From contig MEOK01000038.1 of NCBI GenBank assembly GCA_001769195.1, positions 135,020-199,019 of the forward strand: 64,000 nucleotides of DNA, written 5' to 3'. Positions within the stretch are counted from its first letter, which is position 1. Every line of letters starts with the position of its first letter. Shown here piece by piece: positions 35,226 through 43,605 of this stretch. The DNA comes from Bacteroidetes bacterium GWF2_40_14. Its GTDB lineage: Bacteria; Bacteroidota; Bacteroidia; Bacteroidales; UBA932. A program made the position numbers and the translations under genes. A model generated the notes under the pieces. It ran no database searches. It saw only the letters and a program-made list of their open reading frames with translations, and was not told the origin of the DNA.

Positions 35226-36545
35226 ATGAAGAGAATGATTCTTATGTGTGCAAGTGCTATTATGATATGCACTTTTACAGTTCTTACTATTGCTTCAGGA
35301 CAGACTGACATTACAAAATGGCAGTACGGAAAAAGAGGTGCAGTATCCATCACCTATGACGGTGGTTCTATGAACCAGTTCCGCAAGGCTCTGCCAATAA
35401 TGGACAGATTAGGGTTTCCTGCAACTTTTTTTATTGTAACAGGCGTAATTCCCGGCTCTCAATTTCAGGGTAAGTTTATTGGGCGCCCTGTGAAGGAAAT
35501 TATTGATGAAACTGCATCAATTCCTACAAATAAGGATAATTTCCTTGAGCGCTCTTCCGCCGCTCCTTATCTTGGATATACTGGCACTCTTGAATATCAT
35601 ACCGATGCCGGAAACAGGGTAGAAACAGGAAAGTTTAAGGAGGCATACAAAATAATGGATGATTTGTATGCTAAGGTACGCAATGGAGATTTTCCACCAG
35701 GAAACAGAATAAATCAGGAGGTATTTGCAGGTCGCGGAGTCACCTGGGATGAGATCAGGTTATATGCAAAGCAAGGTCATGAAATGGCAAGCCATACAAT
35801 AACGCATCCTCAAATGGCTGCACTCGACGATGTTAACTTGATTTATGAACTGGAAAAGAGCGGAGAAGAGATTCGAAACCAACTCAATCAAAAATATGTG
35901 TTTTCTGCTGAATGCCCATATGCTACAGAGGATGAGCGTGTAATGCAGCATTCTTATAAGGTCTATCCTGCTCTGAGAAACAGAATGCCTGAACGTTTTC
36001 TTGCAGAGCTTAACCGTTCAAACCGTAAGAATCCAGGCTCTTTTAGTAGTGAGTATGTTCAATGGCAACGTGGGGCTACAACCAAAACTCCTTTGCCAAT
36101 GATGAACTCCTGGATAGATACAACTGTTGCAAACATAAATGTCTGGTTGGTGCTTGCTTTTCATGGTGTTGACGGAATTGGCTGGGAGGCTCTTACCAGT
36201 GAGTTGCTAGATGAATTTTTTAGTTATATGAAATCAAAAGAGGATGACCTCTGGGTTGCTACATTTGCCGATGTGACTAAATATATGCGTGAAAGGATGA
36301 ATTCAACTGTAAAAACATCGGAGAGCGATAAGAAAATATTGGTCAGTCTTACACTTACACTTGATTCGGACATATATGATATCCCGCTGACATTAAAGAG
36401 TTATGTGCCATCAAGCTGGAAAGAAGTGTTGGTAGAGCAGGGGAGTGAAAAAAAGAGAATATATCCACAAAGAGATATAAAAGGAAGTTATGTGCTTTAT
36501 CAGATACGTCCGAACAGCGGTATACTCGAATTGACAGGAGAATAA
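35226..36545 (+). CDS. Secreted polysaccharide deacetylase (NodB)-like protein
   Basis: 439 aa. The signal peptide ends near TIASGQ. NodB-fold motifs: VSITYDGGSMNQF (motif 1), GFPATFFIVTG, and HEMASHTITHPQM (motif 2, HxxxH). In motif 1 the usual T(F/Y)DDG reads TYDGG: the first Asp remains but the metal-binding second Asp is Gly, so activity or metal use may differ. The C-terminal ~110 residues look like an accessory beta domain. The next gene, an SGNH hydrolase lipoprotein, follows by 15 bases, so the two probably act together on an extracellular polysaccharide. Confidence 0.85.
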   Translation: MKRMILMCASAIMICTFTVLTIASGQTDITKWQYGKRGAVSITYDGGSMNQFRKALPIMDRLGFPATFFIVTGVIPGSQFQGKFIGRPVKEIIDETASIPTNKDNFLERSSAAPYLGYTGTLEYHTDAGNRVETGKFKEAYKIMDDLYAKVRNGDFPPGNRINQEVFAGRGVTWDEIRLYAKQGHEMASHTITHPQMAALDDVNLIYELEKSGEEIRNQLNQKYVFSAECPYATEDERVMQHSYKVYPALRNRMPERFLAELNRSNRKNPGSFSSEYVQWQRGATTKTPLPMMNSWIDTTVANINVWLVLAFHGVDGIGWEALTSELLDEFFSYMKSKEDDLWVATFADVTKYMRERMNSTVKTSESDKKILVSLTLTLDSDIYDIPLTLKSYVPSSWKEVLVEQGSEKKRIYPQRDIKGSYVLYQIRPNSGILELTGE

Positions 36546-36560
36546 AACAAAAAATCTGTT

Positions 36561-37577
36561 ATGAAAATAATCTGGTTTCTTATTTCGCTTTGCCTATTTT
36601 ATGCTTGTAAAGAAAAAGTTGCAGTTGAGGAGAAACCTGTGACACAGTCTGGTTGTTCGGCTGCCTCAACAGGCTTCACTCCTTTGAATGATCTTGGGAC
36701 AGGAACATTTACAAATGCGTGGGGCGACAAATGGAAGGGCGGACTTTACCCGAATGGTTCCAATTTTATACCCCCTGCACACAAAGCCATTGGAATTCAA
36801 CTAGCAAATCAGGTTCTGGGACTTAATGCAGAGGGGAATCCTGATGCAATAAATGGAAAAATTGTATGGTTAAGCATAGGAATGTCAAATGCCACACAAG
36901 AGACTCAACAATTCATTCCTCTTGCAAAGGCTTTCCTGAATAAAAATTCAATGCTTACCTTTGTAGATGGAGCGGTAGGAGGGATGACAGCTACGTATAT
37001 CTCAACCGTAACTTATCCTAATTATACAACTTACTGGAATACTGTTGCAAACAGACTTTCGACAGCTGGTGTAACTGCAAAGCAGGTTCAGATAATTTGG
37101 CTGAAAGAGGCTAATGCAGCCGGAACAACACCTGTAAAACAATACTATGACTCCCTAACCGTGCAATTCAAACGAATCATGCATGAGCTTAAAAACAGGT
37201 TTCCAAATGTAAAACAGTGTTATATCGCCAGCCGTATCTCTGCAAGATATGCGACTACTACACTAAACCCGGAACCTTACTCTTATTATACCGGATGGGC
37301 GGTGAAAAAAGTAATAGAAGAGCAGATCAATGGCGATTCTCAATTGACATATTCTGGAACAAATGCTAAGTCACCATGGTTGGCCTGGGGGATATATTTG
37401 TGGTCAGACGGCAGTACACCTCAGATAACAAATCCTAATGTATTCTGGAACTGTCAGACAGATTTAAATGCAAGTGACGGAACACATCCCTCTGCAACCG
37501 GAGCAAAAAAAGTGGGAAACCTTCTGGTTACATTTTTTTCTACTGATTCTACATCCACACCATGGTTTTTGGAATGA
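36561..37577 (+). CDS. SGNH/GDSL-type hydrolase lipoprotein
   Basis: 338 aa. The lipobox LFYAC puts the acylated Cys at residue 16. The hydrolase core has IVWLSIGMSNATQE with Ser109 as the likely nucleophile, VDGAVGGMTA (block with oxyanion Gly), and a C-terminal SDGTHPSATGAKKVG with the Asp-x-x-His pair. It is probably an esterase on the outer surface or periplasm. It forms a unit with the upstream deacetylase-like gene, which suggests removal of acyl and N-acetyl groups from the same glycan. The substrate is unknown. Confidence 0.8.
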   Translation: MKIIWFLISLCLFYACKEKVAVEEKPVTQSGCSAASTGFTPLNDLGTGTFTNAWGDKWKGGLYPNGSNFIPPAHKAIGIQLANQVLGLNAEGNPDAINGKIVWLSIGMSNATQETQQFIPLAKAFLNKNSMLTFVDGAVGGMTATYISTVTYPNYTTYWNTVANRLSTAGVTAKQVQIIWLKEANAAGTTPVKQYYDSLTVQFKRIMHELKNRFPNVKQCYIASRISARYATTTLNPEPYSYYTGWAVKKVIEEQINGDSQLTYSGTNAKSPWLAWGIYLWSDGSTPQITNPNVFWNCQTDLNASDGTHPSATGAKKVGNLLVTFFSTDSTSTPWFLE

Positions 37578-37608
37578 CAGTAAAATAGTAATCAGGAGTA
37601 GACAGACC

Positions 37609-38862
37609 TTATAAAACACCCAAATCGATGTTCACAGATGCTCCTGAAACCAAATTAAGAAAATTGTATTTGCTCTGATGGAAGAATGTTTTCTCCAGGT
37701 TTGTATAGAGCTTAAAGAACAACCCCTGAGTGATATGTTGTTCAGCAAAGATGCCACCGGCAAGACTGAGCCCTTTTGATGCAGTAATAGTATAACCATT
37801 AAAACTATTTTCTATCAGGCCGGAATAGCCGACAGCTATTTTACTACCAAATCTGCCAGTTCTTGTTACAGGATAAGAGTAGCAAGGTCCGGCAGATAAA
37901 GTGAACCAGTTAATATGGGGACCACTGAATCTGAAATTACCCCTGACAACTTGAGTTGGTGAGCTGTTTGCTGTGAGAGAGCCACCTAGACCCCAGTTTT
38001 TATTTACATAGTAAGCTCCTTCAACTCCTGCAGAGGTACCCCAGGTGCAGTTCAGATTAACTGTAGAAGCTACAGGTATAGTATTTAATGTTTTGTTAAA
38101 TCCAAATGTCATTCCTATAAAAGAACCGGGCGTTTCCGAATTAAAACAGGAATAATCTTTGTTAGAGAGAAGTATACCTCTTTTTTTAAAAATAAGCTCA
38201 GAAAAATAGTATCCCAACTCGGTTGACAAAATGCCGATACCTGCACCAAGCAATGCATCCTGAAGGTAATGCTTATCGTTCAGAACCCTGACTAAAGCAG
38301 TAGTGGTGGCAATGGAATAAGCACCAATGCTGTACCACGGACTTCTGGTAAGTCCGTATTCGTGATGAACCATATTCGCGCTCATAAATGCCAGAGCAGT
38401 ATGACCACTTGGGAATCCATTGTTTGCCGAATTGTCCGGTCTGGTCTCTTTAACGGTATATTTTATCCCATTTACCAATAATGCCATAGTTACTGCAGAT
38501 AGTGCATGGGTTGTAAGCATCCTGCCCATTGAGCTTCTTCCTTTTACACCACCTGCTCTCAAACCATATAGCATGGCAGTTGGTATGTATTGTATGTAGT
38601 CATCTGCTCTGGAATAGAAATCAGGGGCGAAACCGTTCCGCAAATCCTGGAACCTCTTTCCGGGAGTGTAGAGGATTATGCCTGAAACAATAAACGGAGT
38701 AGCAATGTATGCAGTCATGTATAGTTGCGACTGTTTAAGGGTGTCCAGATATTGAAGCCGTTTTACAAGAGCTCGTTGTAGGGGGGCACCCTGTGAGAAT
38801 GCCTCTCCACCTGAAAAGAGAATTATAAGTAATGTTATTAACAGACCTTTATATCTTATCAT
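37609..38862 (-). CDS. PAP2-family phosphatase with C-terminal beta-barrel-like domain
   Basis: 417 aa with a signal peptide. The PAP2 motifs are complete: KYTVKETRPDNS, FPSGHTALAF and VRVLNDKHYLQDALLGAGIG (His and Asp). The residues after about 235 are rich in alternating hydrophobic strands (FGFNKTLNTIPVASTVNLNC... through the end), resembling an outer-membrane beta barrel. PAP2 enzymes remove phosphate from lipids such as undecaprenyl pyrophosphate, phosphatidylglycerol phosphate or lipid A. It lies 14 bases after cls, which fits phospholipid or lipid A work. Confidence 0.85.
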   Translation of the reverse strand: MIRYKGLLITLLIILFSGGEAFSQGAPLQRALVKRLQYLDTLKQSQLYMTAYIATPFIVSGIILYTPGKRFQDLRNGFAPDFYSRADDYIQYIPTAMLYGLRAGGVKGRSSMGRMLTTHALSAVTMALLVNGIKYTVKETRPDNSANNGFPSGHTALAFMSANMVHHEYGLTRSPWYSIGAYSIATTTALVRVLNDKHYLQDALLGAGIGILSTELGYYFSELIFKKRGILLSNKDYSCFNSETPGSFIGMTFGFNKTLNTIPVASTVNLNCTWGTSAGVEGAYYVNKNWGLGGSLTANSSPTQVVRGNFRFSGPHINWFTLSAGPCYSYPVTRTGRFGSKIAVGYSGLIENSFNGYTITASKGLSLAGGIFAEQHITQGLFFKLYTNLEKTFFHQSKYNFLNLVSGASVNIDLGVL

Positions 38863-38876
38863 AATCTCTCGTTTTA

Positions 38877-40352
38877 CTACAAAAGAGGGCTGAGGAGCCT
38901 TGCCAATGACTCTTTGATTTGATTACCAACACTCCTTTTTGCCCACTTTGAGCTAGCCAGGGATTTGCATCTTTCAATATCTTTGATAAACTGTTTGTCA
39001 ATTTGTTGAGTTATGTCGCTATTGTATATAACAGCGGTAATTTCAAAGTTGTGTTCTAATGACCTGTTGTCAAAATTTGCTGACCCTATAATGCATAACT
39101 CCCCGTCAATGCAAATAACTTTTGAATGGTTGAAACCTTTACTGAAAAGATATACTTTTACACCTGCATCTAGAAGTTCAGTTGCATAAGACATTGTACT
39201 CCAATAGGCGATTGTGGTATCGCTTTTCTCGGGTAACATGAGAGAGACCTCAACTCCTCCCAATGCCGAAATTTTCAGAGCATTCAAAAGAGATTCGTTA
39301 GGAGTAAAATATGGAGTTATCAGATTAATGTGATGTTTTGCCTTTGATATTGCAGCAAAGTAACACTGCATAATACTGGCCCAGTCGCTGTCTGGTCCGG
39401 ATGTTATAATCTGTGAGTAAAAATGATAGTTTTCTCCTTCTACTTTAATATTGGAAGTGTTTATTGAAGGAAAGTATTTTTTCTTTCTTTTGAACTGCTG
39501 ATTTATTATAAAGTATCTGTCAAGCAGGAAACTTGATTGAAGCGCCGCCACAGATTCCCCTTTGATTTTTATATGAGTATCTCTCCACTCTTCAAACTGA
39601 CCTCCGTAATAATATCTGTCGGCAATGTTCACCCCTCCCAGAAACCCGGCAATACCATCAACGACAAGAATTTTCCTGTGGTTTCGATAGTTGATTTTAG
39701 ATGTTGGTGACAGAAACCTAACGGGAGAGAATTTTAAAACTTCTATGTTTTCGGATTTAAGTTCGTCTGTATAATTTTTTTTCAATCCCCAGCATCCCAC
39801 ATCGTCAAAGATCAAACGTACCTCAACTCCCTCTCGGGCTTTGGTAATCAATAAATCCTTGAATCTGTTGCCAATTTCATCATCTTCAATTATGTAAGAC
39901 TGAAGGTGAATGTGTTGGCGGGCACCCTTAATACTTTGAAACATAGAGTCCAAAGCCTCTCTTCCAGAAAAAAATATCTCTATACTTGTGTTCAGACCAA
40001 CAACACTTTTGTTTCCCTTAATATTGAGATTGATGAGATTTCTGTATTGGTGAAGCTCTTCGGGTACCGACTCCGGATGAGTATTGAAGAGTTTCATCTG
40101 CTGATAACTTAACAGCCGTCTGTACCTTTCGTCACGTACCCCTTTTCTATTGTATATTTTAGTTTTCCTGAAGTTCTGACCAAAAAGAATGTAAAAGAAA
40201 AGACCAACATATGGAAGCAGTAAAATAACAATTATCCAGGAGAGGGACTTTACAGGATCGAGCTTTCTGTATATTATGCGAATTGAAACAGAAATAGCCA
40301 ACAGGTAGTAAACCAGATAGACTGTCAATGATATGATTTCATTGTAAGCCAT
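38877..40352 (-). CDS. cls: Cardiolipin synthase
   Basis: 491 aa. Two N-terminal membrane helices (LTVYLVYYLLAISVSIRIIY and WIIVILLLPYVGLFFYILFG) precede two phospholipase-D HKD motifs, NHRKILVVDG and HSKVICIDGE. It condenses two phosphatidylglycerols to cardiolipin at the inner membrane. The start codon abuts the menG stop. Confidence 0.94.
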   Translation of the reverse strand: MAYNEIISLTVYLVYYLLAISVSIRIIYRKLDPVKSLSWIIVILLLPYVGLFFYILFGQNFRKTKIYNRKGVRDERYRRLLSYQQMKLFNTHPESVPEELHQYRNLINLNIKGNKSVVGLNTSIEIFFSGREALDSMFQSIKGARQHIHLQSYIIEDDEIGNRFKDLLITKAREGVEVRLIFDDVGCWGLKKNYTDELKSENIEVLKFSPVRFLSPTSKINYRNHRKILVVDGIAGFLGGVNIADRYYYGGQFEEWRDTHIKIKGESVAALQSSFLLDRYFIINQQFKRKKKYFPSINTSNIKVEGENYHFYSQIITSGPDSDWASIMQCYFAAISKAKHHINLITPYFTPNESLLNALKISALGGVEVSLMLPEKSDTTIAYWSTMSYATELLDAGVKVYLFSKGFNHSKVICIDGELCIIGSANFDNRSLEHNFEITAVIYNSDITQQIDKQFIKDIERCKSLASSKWAKRSVGNQIKESLARLLSPLL

Positions 40353-41072
40353 TTATTTGACTCCTTTTCTGGCGGTGTAAAGGACTGCAACGCCTCCTGT
40401 AAGCGATTTGTAATGAACATCTGTGAAGCCTTCATCTGTTATCTCCTTACACAGATCTCCATATTGGGGGAAACTCTTGACGGATTCCGGAAGATAGGTA
40501 TAGGCCTTCATGTCTTTAGAAATGAATCTGCCGATTAAGGGTAATATTTTGAGAAAATATAAGTTGAACAATCCGCGCCATACACAGTTTCTTGGTGTTG
40601 CAAATTCCAGAATTGAAAGGTATCCTCCTTTTCTGAGAACTCTGATAATCTCTTTCAGAGAAGATTTTCTATCCTCAAAATTACGAATACCAAAAGTTAT
40701 TGTAACAGAATCAAAACTGTTGTCGGACATTGGAATAGAATCTGCGGATGCCAATATGAAAACAGGAGGGGGGGTATTGCCTGAACTTATTCTACTGCTC
40801 TTAAACCTGGCAACATCAAGCATCTTTTCAGCAATATCGGCCCCAACAACTTCAAAGCCTGATTTGTAAAGCGCAATTGTCATATCACCTGTCCCGCACG
40901 CAAGATCAAGTACTTTTTCCGGATTATGGACCTTTACAAAGTTAAGTAGTTTTCTTCTCCATATTTTGTCAATACCTAAAGAAAGAAGATGGTTCAGAAA
41001 ATCGTACTTGCTCGCTATATTATTGAACATAGAAGAGACTGATTCACGATCTTTTTGCAATGCATTATCCAT
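40353..41072 (-). CDS. menG: Demethylmenaquinone methyltransferase
   Basis: 239 aa. SAM-binding motif VLDLACGTGDMTIALY and family markers SVTITFGIRNFEDR, LEFATPR and the C-terminal LTGGVAVLYTARKG. It makes the last step of menaquinone synthesis. The menaquinone it completes is the likely partner of the QmoC-like subunit at 20595. The start overlaps the upstream stop as TAATG. Confidence 0.95.
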   Translation of the reverse strand: MDNALQKDRESVSSMFNNIASKYDFLNHLLSLGIDKIWRRKLLNFVKVHNPEKVLDLACGTGDMTIALYKSGFEVVGADIAEKMLDVARFKSSRISSGNTPPPVFILASADSIPMSDNSFDSVTITFGIRNFEDRKSSLKEIIRVLRKGGYLSILEFATPRNCVWRGLFNLYFLKILPLIGRFISKDMKAYTYLPESVKSFPQYGDLCKEITDEGFTDVHYKSLTGGVAVLYTARKGVK

Positions 41073-41638
41073 TACTCAAGATAGTCAACTATATAACCAA
41101 ATGACAGGTCGTCTATCCTTAGTTCACCCTTTGTCACGTGACCAAGAAGAGTAAGCTTAATGCCGTTATTGAATATGAAGTCTACTAGTTTGCCCTCTTT
41201 TTCTGTACTTACACTTACTAAAATTGAACAATTCCTGTCATTGAAAAGGAACTCCTTGTCACTTATCTCTGCATCTCCTGTTATGTCAAAGCCAAGTTTC
41301 TTCACGCCACAAGCCTCCACAAGACCACAGAACAGACCGGCTTCCTTTAATGAATGAGCACTTGTAACAAGACCTTTTTCAAATGCATCGTACAGGATTT
41401 CTACTACAGAACTATTGTCGTCGTCCTCTTCCACATAGTTGCCAAGCAGATATATTGTATCACCCTTTTTGTCGAAGTTGACTGGTATCTTGTGCCCATG
41501 TCTTGAGAATTCCGGGTCAAAAGGATTCTTGCTGTATTTTGATAAGCTTTCTTGTAATTCTGTACTCTCGGTAAGGATGTCGCTAATTTCAACAAGGTCT
41601 TCAATGTTTGAAATCTGCTTTTTGAAATTGTCGTTCAT
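41072..41638 (-). CDS. Stand-alone protein resembling the C-terminal domain of FGAM synthase PurL
   Basis: 188 aa. The segment GLVTSAHSLKEAGLFCGLVEACGVKKLGFDIT, the LFNDRNCSILVSVS strand and the end LTLLGHVTKGELRIDDLSFGYI strongly recall the PurM-like C-terminal domain of PurL, in the same order. The ATP-binding and catalytic PurL parts are absent, so it cannot be a full enzyme. It could be a separate subunit, a regulatory paralogue or a decayed copy; the frame is intact and it is translationally coupled to menG. Function unknown. Confidence 0.6.
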   Translation of the reverse strand: MNDNFKKQISNIEDLVEISDILTESTELQESLSKYSKNPFDPEFSRHGHKIPVNFDKKGDTIYLLGNYVEEDDDNSSVVEILYDAFEKGLVTSAHSLKEAGLFCGLVEACGVKKLGFDITGDAEISDKEFLFNDRNCSILVSVSTEKEGKLVDFIFNNGIKLTLLGHVTKGELRIDDLSFGYIVDYLE

Positions 41639-41711
41639 ATATTGCTTTTTAATATTTGATGCTAAGTTACAAACTTTTTTGCAAACTATTTCAATCTACA
41701 GAAATTCATGT

Positions 41712-41719
41712 TATCTTTG
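41712..41719 (+). promoter_or_regulatory. Promoter -7 box of tRNA-Leu
   Basis: TATCTTTG matches TAnnTTTG and lies 9 bases before the tRNA. No -33 TTG at normal spacing. Confidence 0.6.
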
Positions 41720-41728
41720 TACTACCGC

Positions 41729-41812
41729 GCCCAGATGGTGAAATTGGTAGACACGCTACTTTGAGGTGGTAGTGCCGGTTCCGGTGTGCAAGTTCGAGTC
41801 TTGTTCTGGGCA
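41729..41812 (+). tRNA. tRNA-Leu (anticodon GAG)
   Basis: 84 nt. Acceptor GCCCAGA/TCTGGGC, anticodon arm CTACT-TTGAGGT-GGTAG with anticodon GAG, a long class II variable arm, T arm GCAAG-TTCGAGT-CTTGT, discriminator A. CCA is not encoded. Confidence 0.95.
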
Positions 41813-41835
41813 CATTTGTTAAAACTTTATAAATC

Positions 41836-41863
41836 AAGCCGTTGGTCACAGCGGCTTTCTTAT
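41836..41863 (+). terminator. Terminator between tRNA-Leu and the dehydrogenase gene
   Basis: Stem 41836-41844 with 41849-41857 (AAGCCGTTG/CAGCGGCTT, one T-G pair) with a GTCA loop, followed by TCTTATT. It ends a few bases before the next gene, so it could also attenuate read-through. Confidence 0.65.
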
Positions 41864-41866
41864 TGT

Positions 41867-42793
41867 ATGAAAATTGTATTTCTAGACTCAGCAACTATAG
41901 GCGCAGATGTATCATTACAGCCTATTGAGACATTAGGAGATTTTATATGCTATCCTTCTACTTCTCCTGAACAGGTAGCAGAGAGGGTGAAGGACGCAGA
42001 TGTCCTCATTGTAAATAAGGTATTGACCGGTAAAGACGAAATTGACGCAGCTCCAAATCTCAAACTGATATGTGTAGCTGCTACTGGAATGAATAATGTC
42101 AATATTCCATATGCCAATTCAAAGGGAATACCGGTAAAAAACGTATTTGCATATTCAACTGACAGTGTTGCTCAGATTACCTTTTCTCTGGTACTGGCTC
42201 TTATTTCCAAACTAGGATACTTCGACAATCATGTCAAGACAGGGGAGTACTGTAAAAGCAACCACTATACCTGCACCGACCGTACATTCTTTGAACTTAA
42301 GGGAAAGAATTTTGGAATTATTGGGATGGGGACAATCGGGAAAAGAGTAGCGGAGATTGCTAAGGTATTTGGTGCAAACGTCTCATATTATTCAACAAAC
42401 GGTTTACCACACTGCAAGGATTACCCATCAGTCACTTTGGATGAGCTTCTTGCAAAATCAGATATAATATCGGTACATGCACCTCTTAATGATAAAACCA
42501 GAAATCTCATATCACTGAATGAGCTCAGGAAAATGAAGCCCACTGCATACATTGTAAACATGGGCAGAGGAGGGATAATCAACGAAGAAGATCTGGCAAA
42601 GGCATTGGATTTCAATCTTATTGCCGGGGCTGGTATTGATGTATATGAAAATGAGCCTATTCCGGCAGATCATCCGTATCTTGGAATACAAAATATGGAG
42701 AATATTATTCTTACCCCTCATATAGGATGGGCAAGCGTTGAGGCAAGAAAGCTTCTTGTGCAAAAGATTGCGGAAAATATAAAATCTATTTGA
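41867..42793 (+). CDS. D-2-hydroxyacid dehydrogenase (NAD-dependent)
   Basis: 308 aa from the ATG at 41867 (the longer frame enters the tRNA). Rossmann motif GKNFGIIGMGTIGKRVAEIA; the catalytic regions NMGRGGIINEEDLAKAL, the ENEPI Glu and LTPHIGWAS His are intact. It reduces a 2-oxoacid to a D-hydroxyacid; hydroxypyruvate/glycerate, lactate and phosphoglycerate relatives share these motifs, and the substrate is not decided here. It overlaps the convergent SDR gene by 8 bp. Confidence 0.9.
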   Translation: MKIVFLDSATIGADVSLQPIETLGDFICYPSTSPEQVAERVKDADVLIVNKVLTGKDEIDAAPNLKLICVAATGMNNVNIPYANSKGIPVKNVFAYSTDSVAQITFSLVLALISKLGYFDNHVKTGEYCKSNHYTCTDRTFFELKGKNFGIIGMGTIGKRVAEIAKVFGANVSYYSTNGLPHCKDYPSVTLDELLAKSDIISVHAPLNDKTRNLISLNELRKMKPTAYIVNMGRGGIINEEDLAKALDFNLIAGAGIDVYENEPIPADHPYLGIQNMENIILTPHIGWASVEARKLLVQKIAENIKSI

Positions 42794-43595
42794 GGGGAGA
42801 GTCTGGTTCCTTTTTCATGTAGTTATATTCAAGCCTGTCTACAAGCCTTGGAAAGAACTTATTCAAAATAACAAGCAGCTTGCCCACAGGAGTAAGGACA
42901 ACCTGGGCTTTCTTTTTTTCAATTCCCTTTAAAAGATGACGGGCACACTCTTCTGCAGACATCATCTTGTCCTCTGCTCTTGGTGTCTTGCCTTGATGAC
43001 TACCGTCTGCAACGAGGGCCTCTTGTCTTATATTCGACGCAGTGAATCCGGGAGCAAAGATCATCACATGAAGTTTGTCTTTGAGATGTTCTACCCTTAG
43101 AGTGTCCAGAAAACCATACACTGCAAACTTTGAGGCAGAGTAACCTGTTCGGGCAGGGAGTCCTTTGAATCCTGCAATCGATATGACACCTACTACAGAA
43201 CCGCCGGTATTTAAAATATGGGGTAAGGCATATTTTGTACAATACACCGTACCCCAAAAGTTTACATCCATAAGTTGTTTGATTACAGAAAGATCGAGGT
43301 CCTTAAAAAGAGCTCTCATAGATATTCCTGCATTGTTTACCAGTATGTCAAGTTTGCCGAATCTGGCAATAGTCTGCTCAATAAGATTCTTGCAATCATT
43401 CTCAATTGTGACATCTGTTTTTACAGACAGAACCTCAGTAATTGCAGAGAGTTCTCTCTCAGTCTCCAAGAGCTTGTCAATTCTGCGGGCAGCCAGCACA
43501 ACCTTGGCTCCCCCCTTTGCAAATTCCATGGCTGCTGCCAATCCTATTCCAGAACTGGCACCGGTAATCACAACAACCTTATCTTTATAGAACAT
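42786..43595 (-). CDS. Short-chain dehydrogenase/reductase, probable 3-ketosphinganine reductase
   Basis: 269 aa, ATG at 43595. The SDR motifs TGASSGIG (NADPH-binding), NNAG and the YSASK catalytic Tyr-Lys pair (GYSASKFAVYGF) are present, with Ser in GVISIAG. The C-terminal basic segment (KKKAQVVLTPVGKLLVILNK) suggests membrane contact. It follows the serine palmitoyltransferase-like gene by 10 bases. In sphingolipid synthesis the next step after the acyltransferase is reduction of the 3-keto group by an SDR, so the pair fits. The specificity is an inference from position. Confidence 0.75.
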   Translation of the reverse strand: MFYKDKVVVITGASSGIGLAAAMEFAKGGAKVVLAARRIDKLLETERELSAITEVLSVKTDVTIENDCKNLIEQTIARFGKLDILVNNAGISMRALFKDLDLSVIKQLMDVNFWGTVYCTKYALPHILNTGGSVVGVISIAGFKGLPARTGYSASKFAVYGFLDTLRVEHLKDKLHVMIFAPGFTASNIRQEALVADGSHQGKTPRAEDKMMSAEECARHLLKGIEKKKAQVVLTPVGKLLVILNKFFPRLVDRLEYNYMKKEPDSPLK

Positions 43596-43605
43596 CTGAC
43601 AGTGT

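Noticed and set aside
41786-41866. N-terminal extension of the 2-hydroxyacid dehydrogenase into tRNA-Leu.
   Set aside because: The extension is tRNA and terminator sequence; the ATG at 41867 gives the normal family start.
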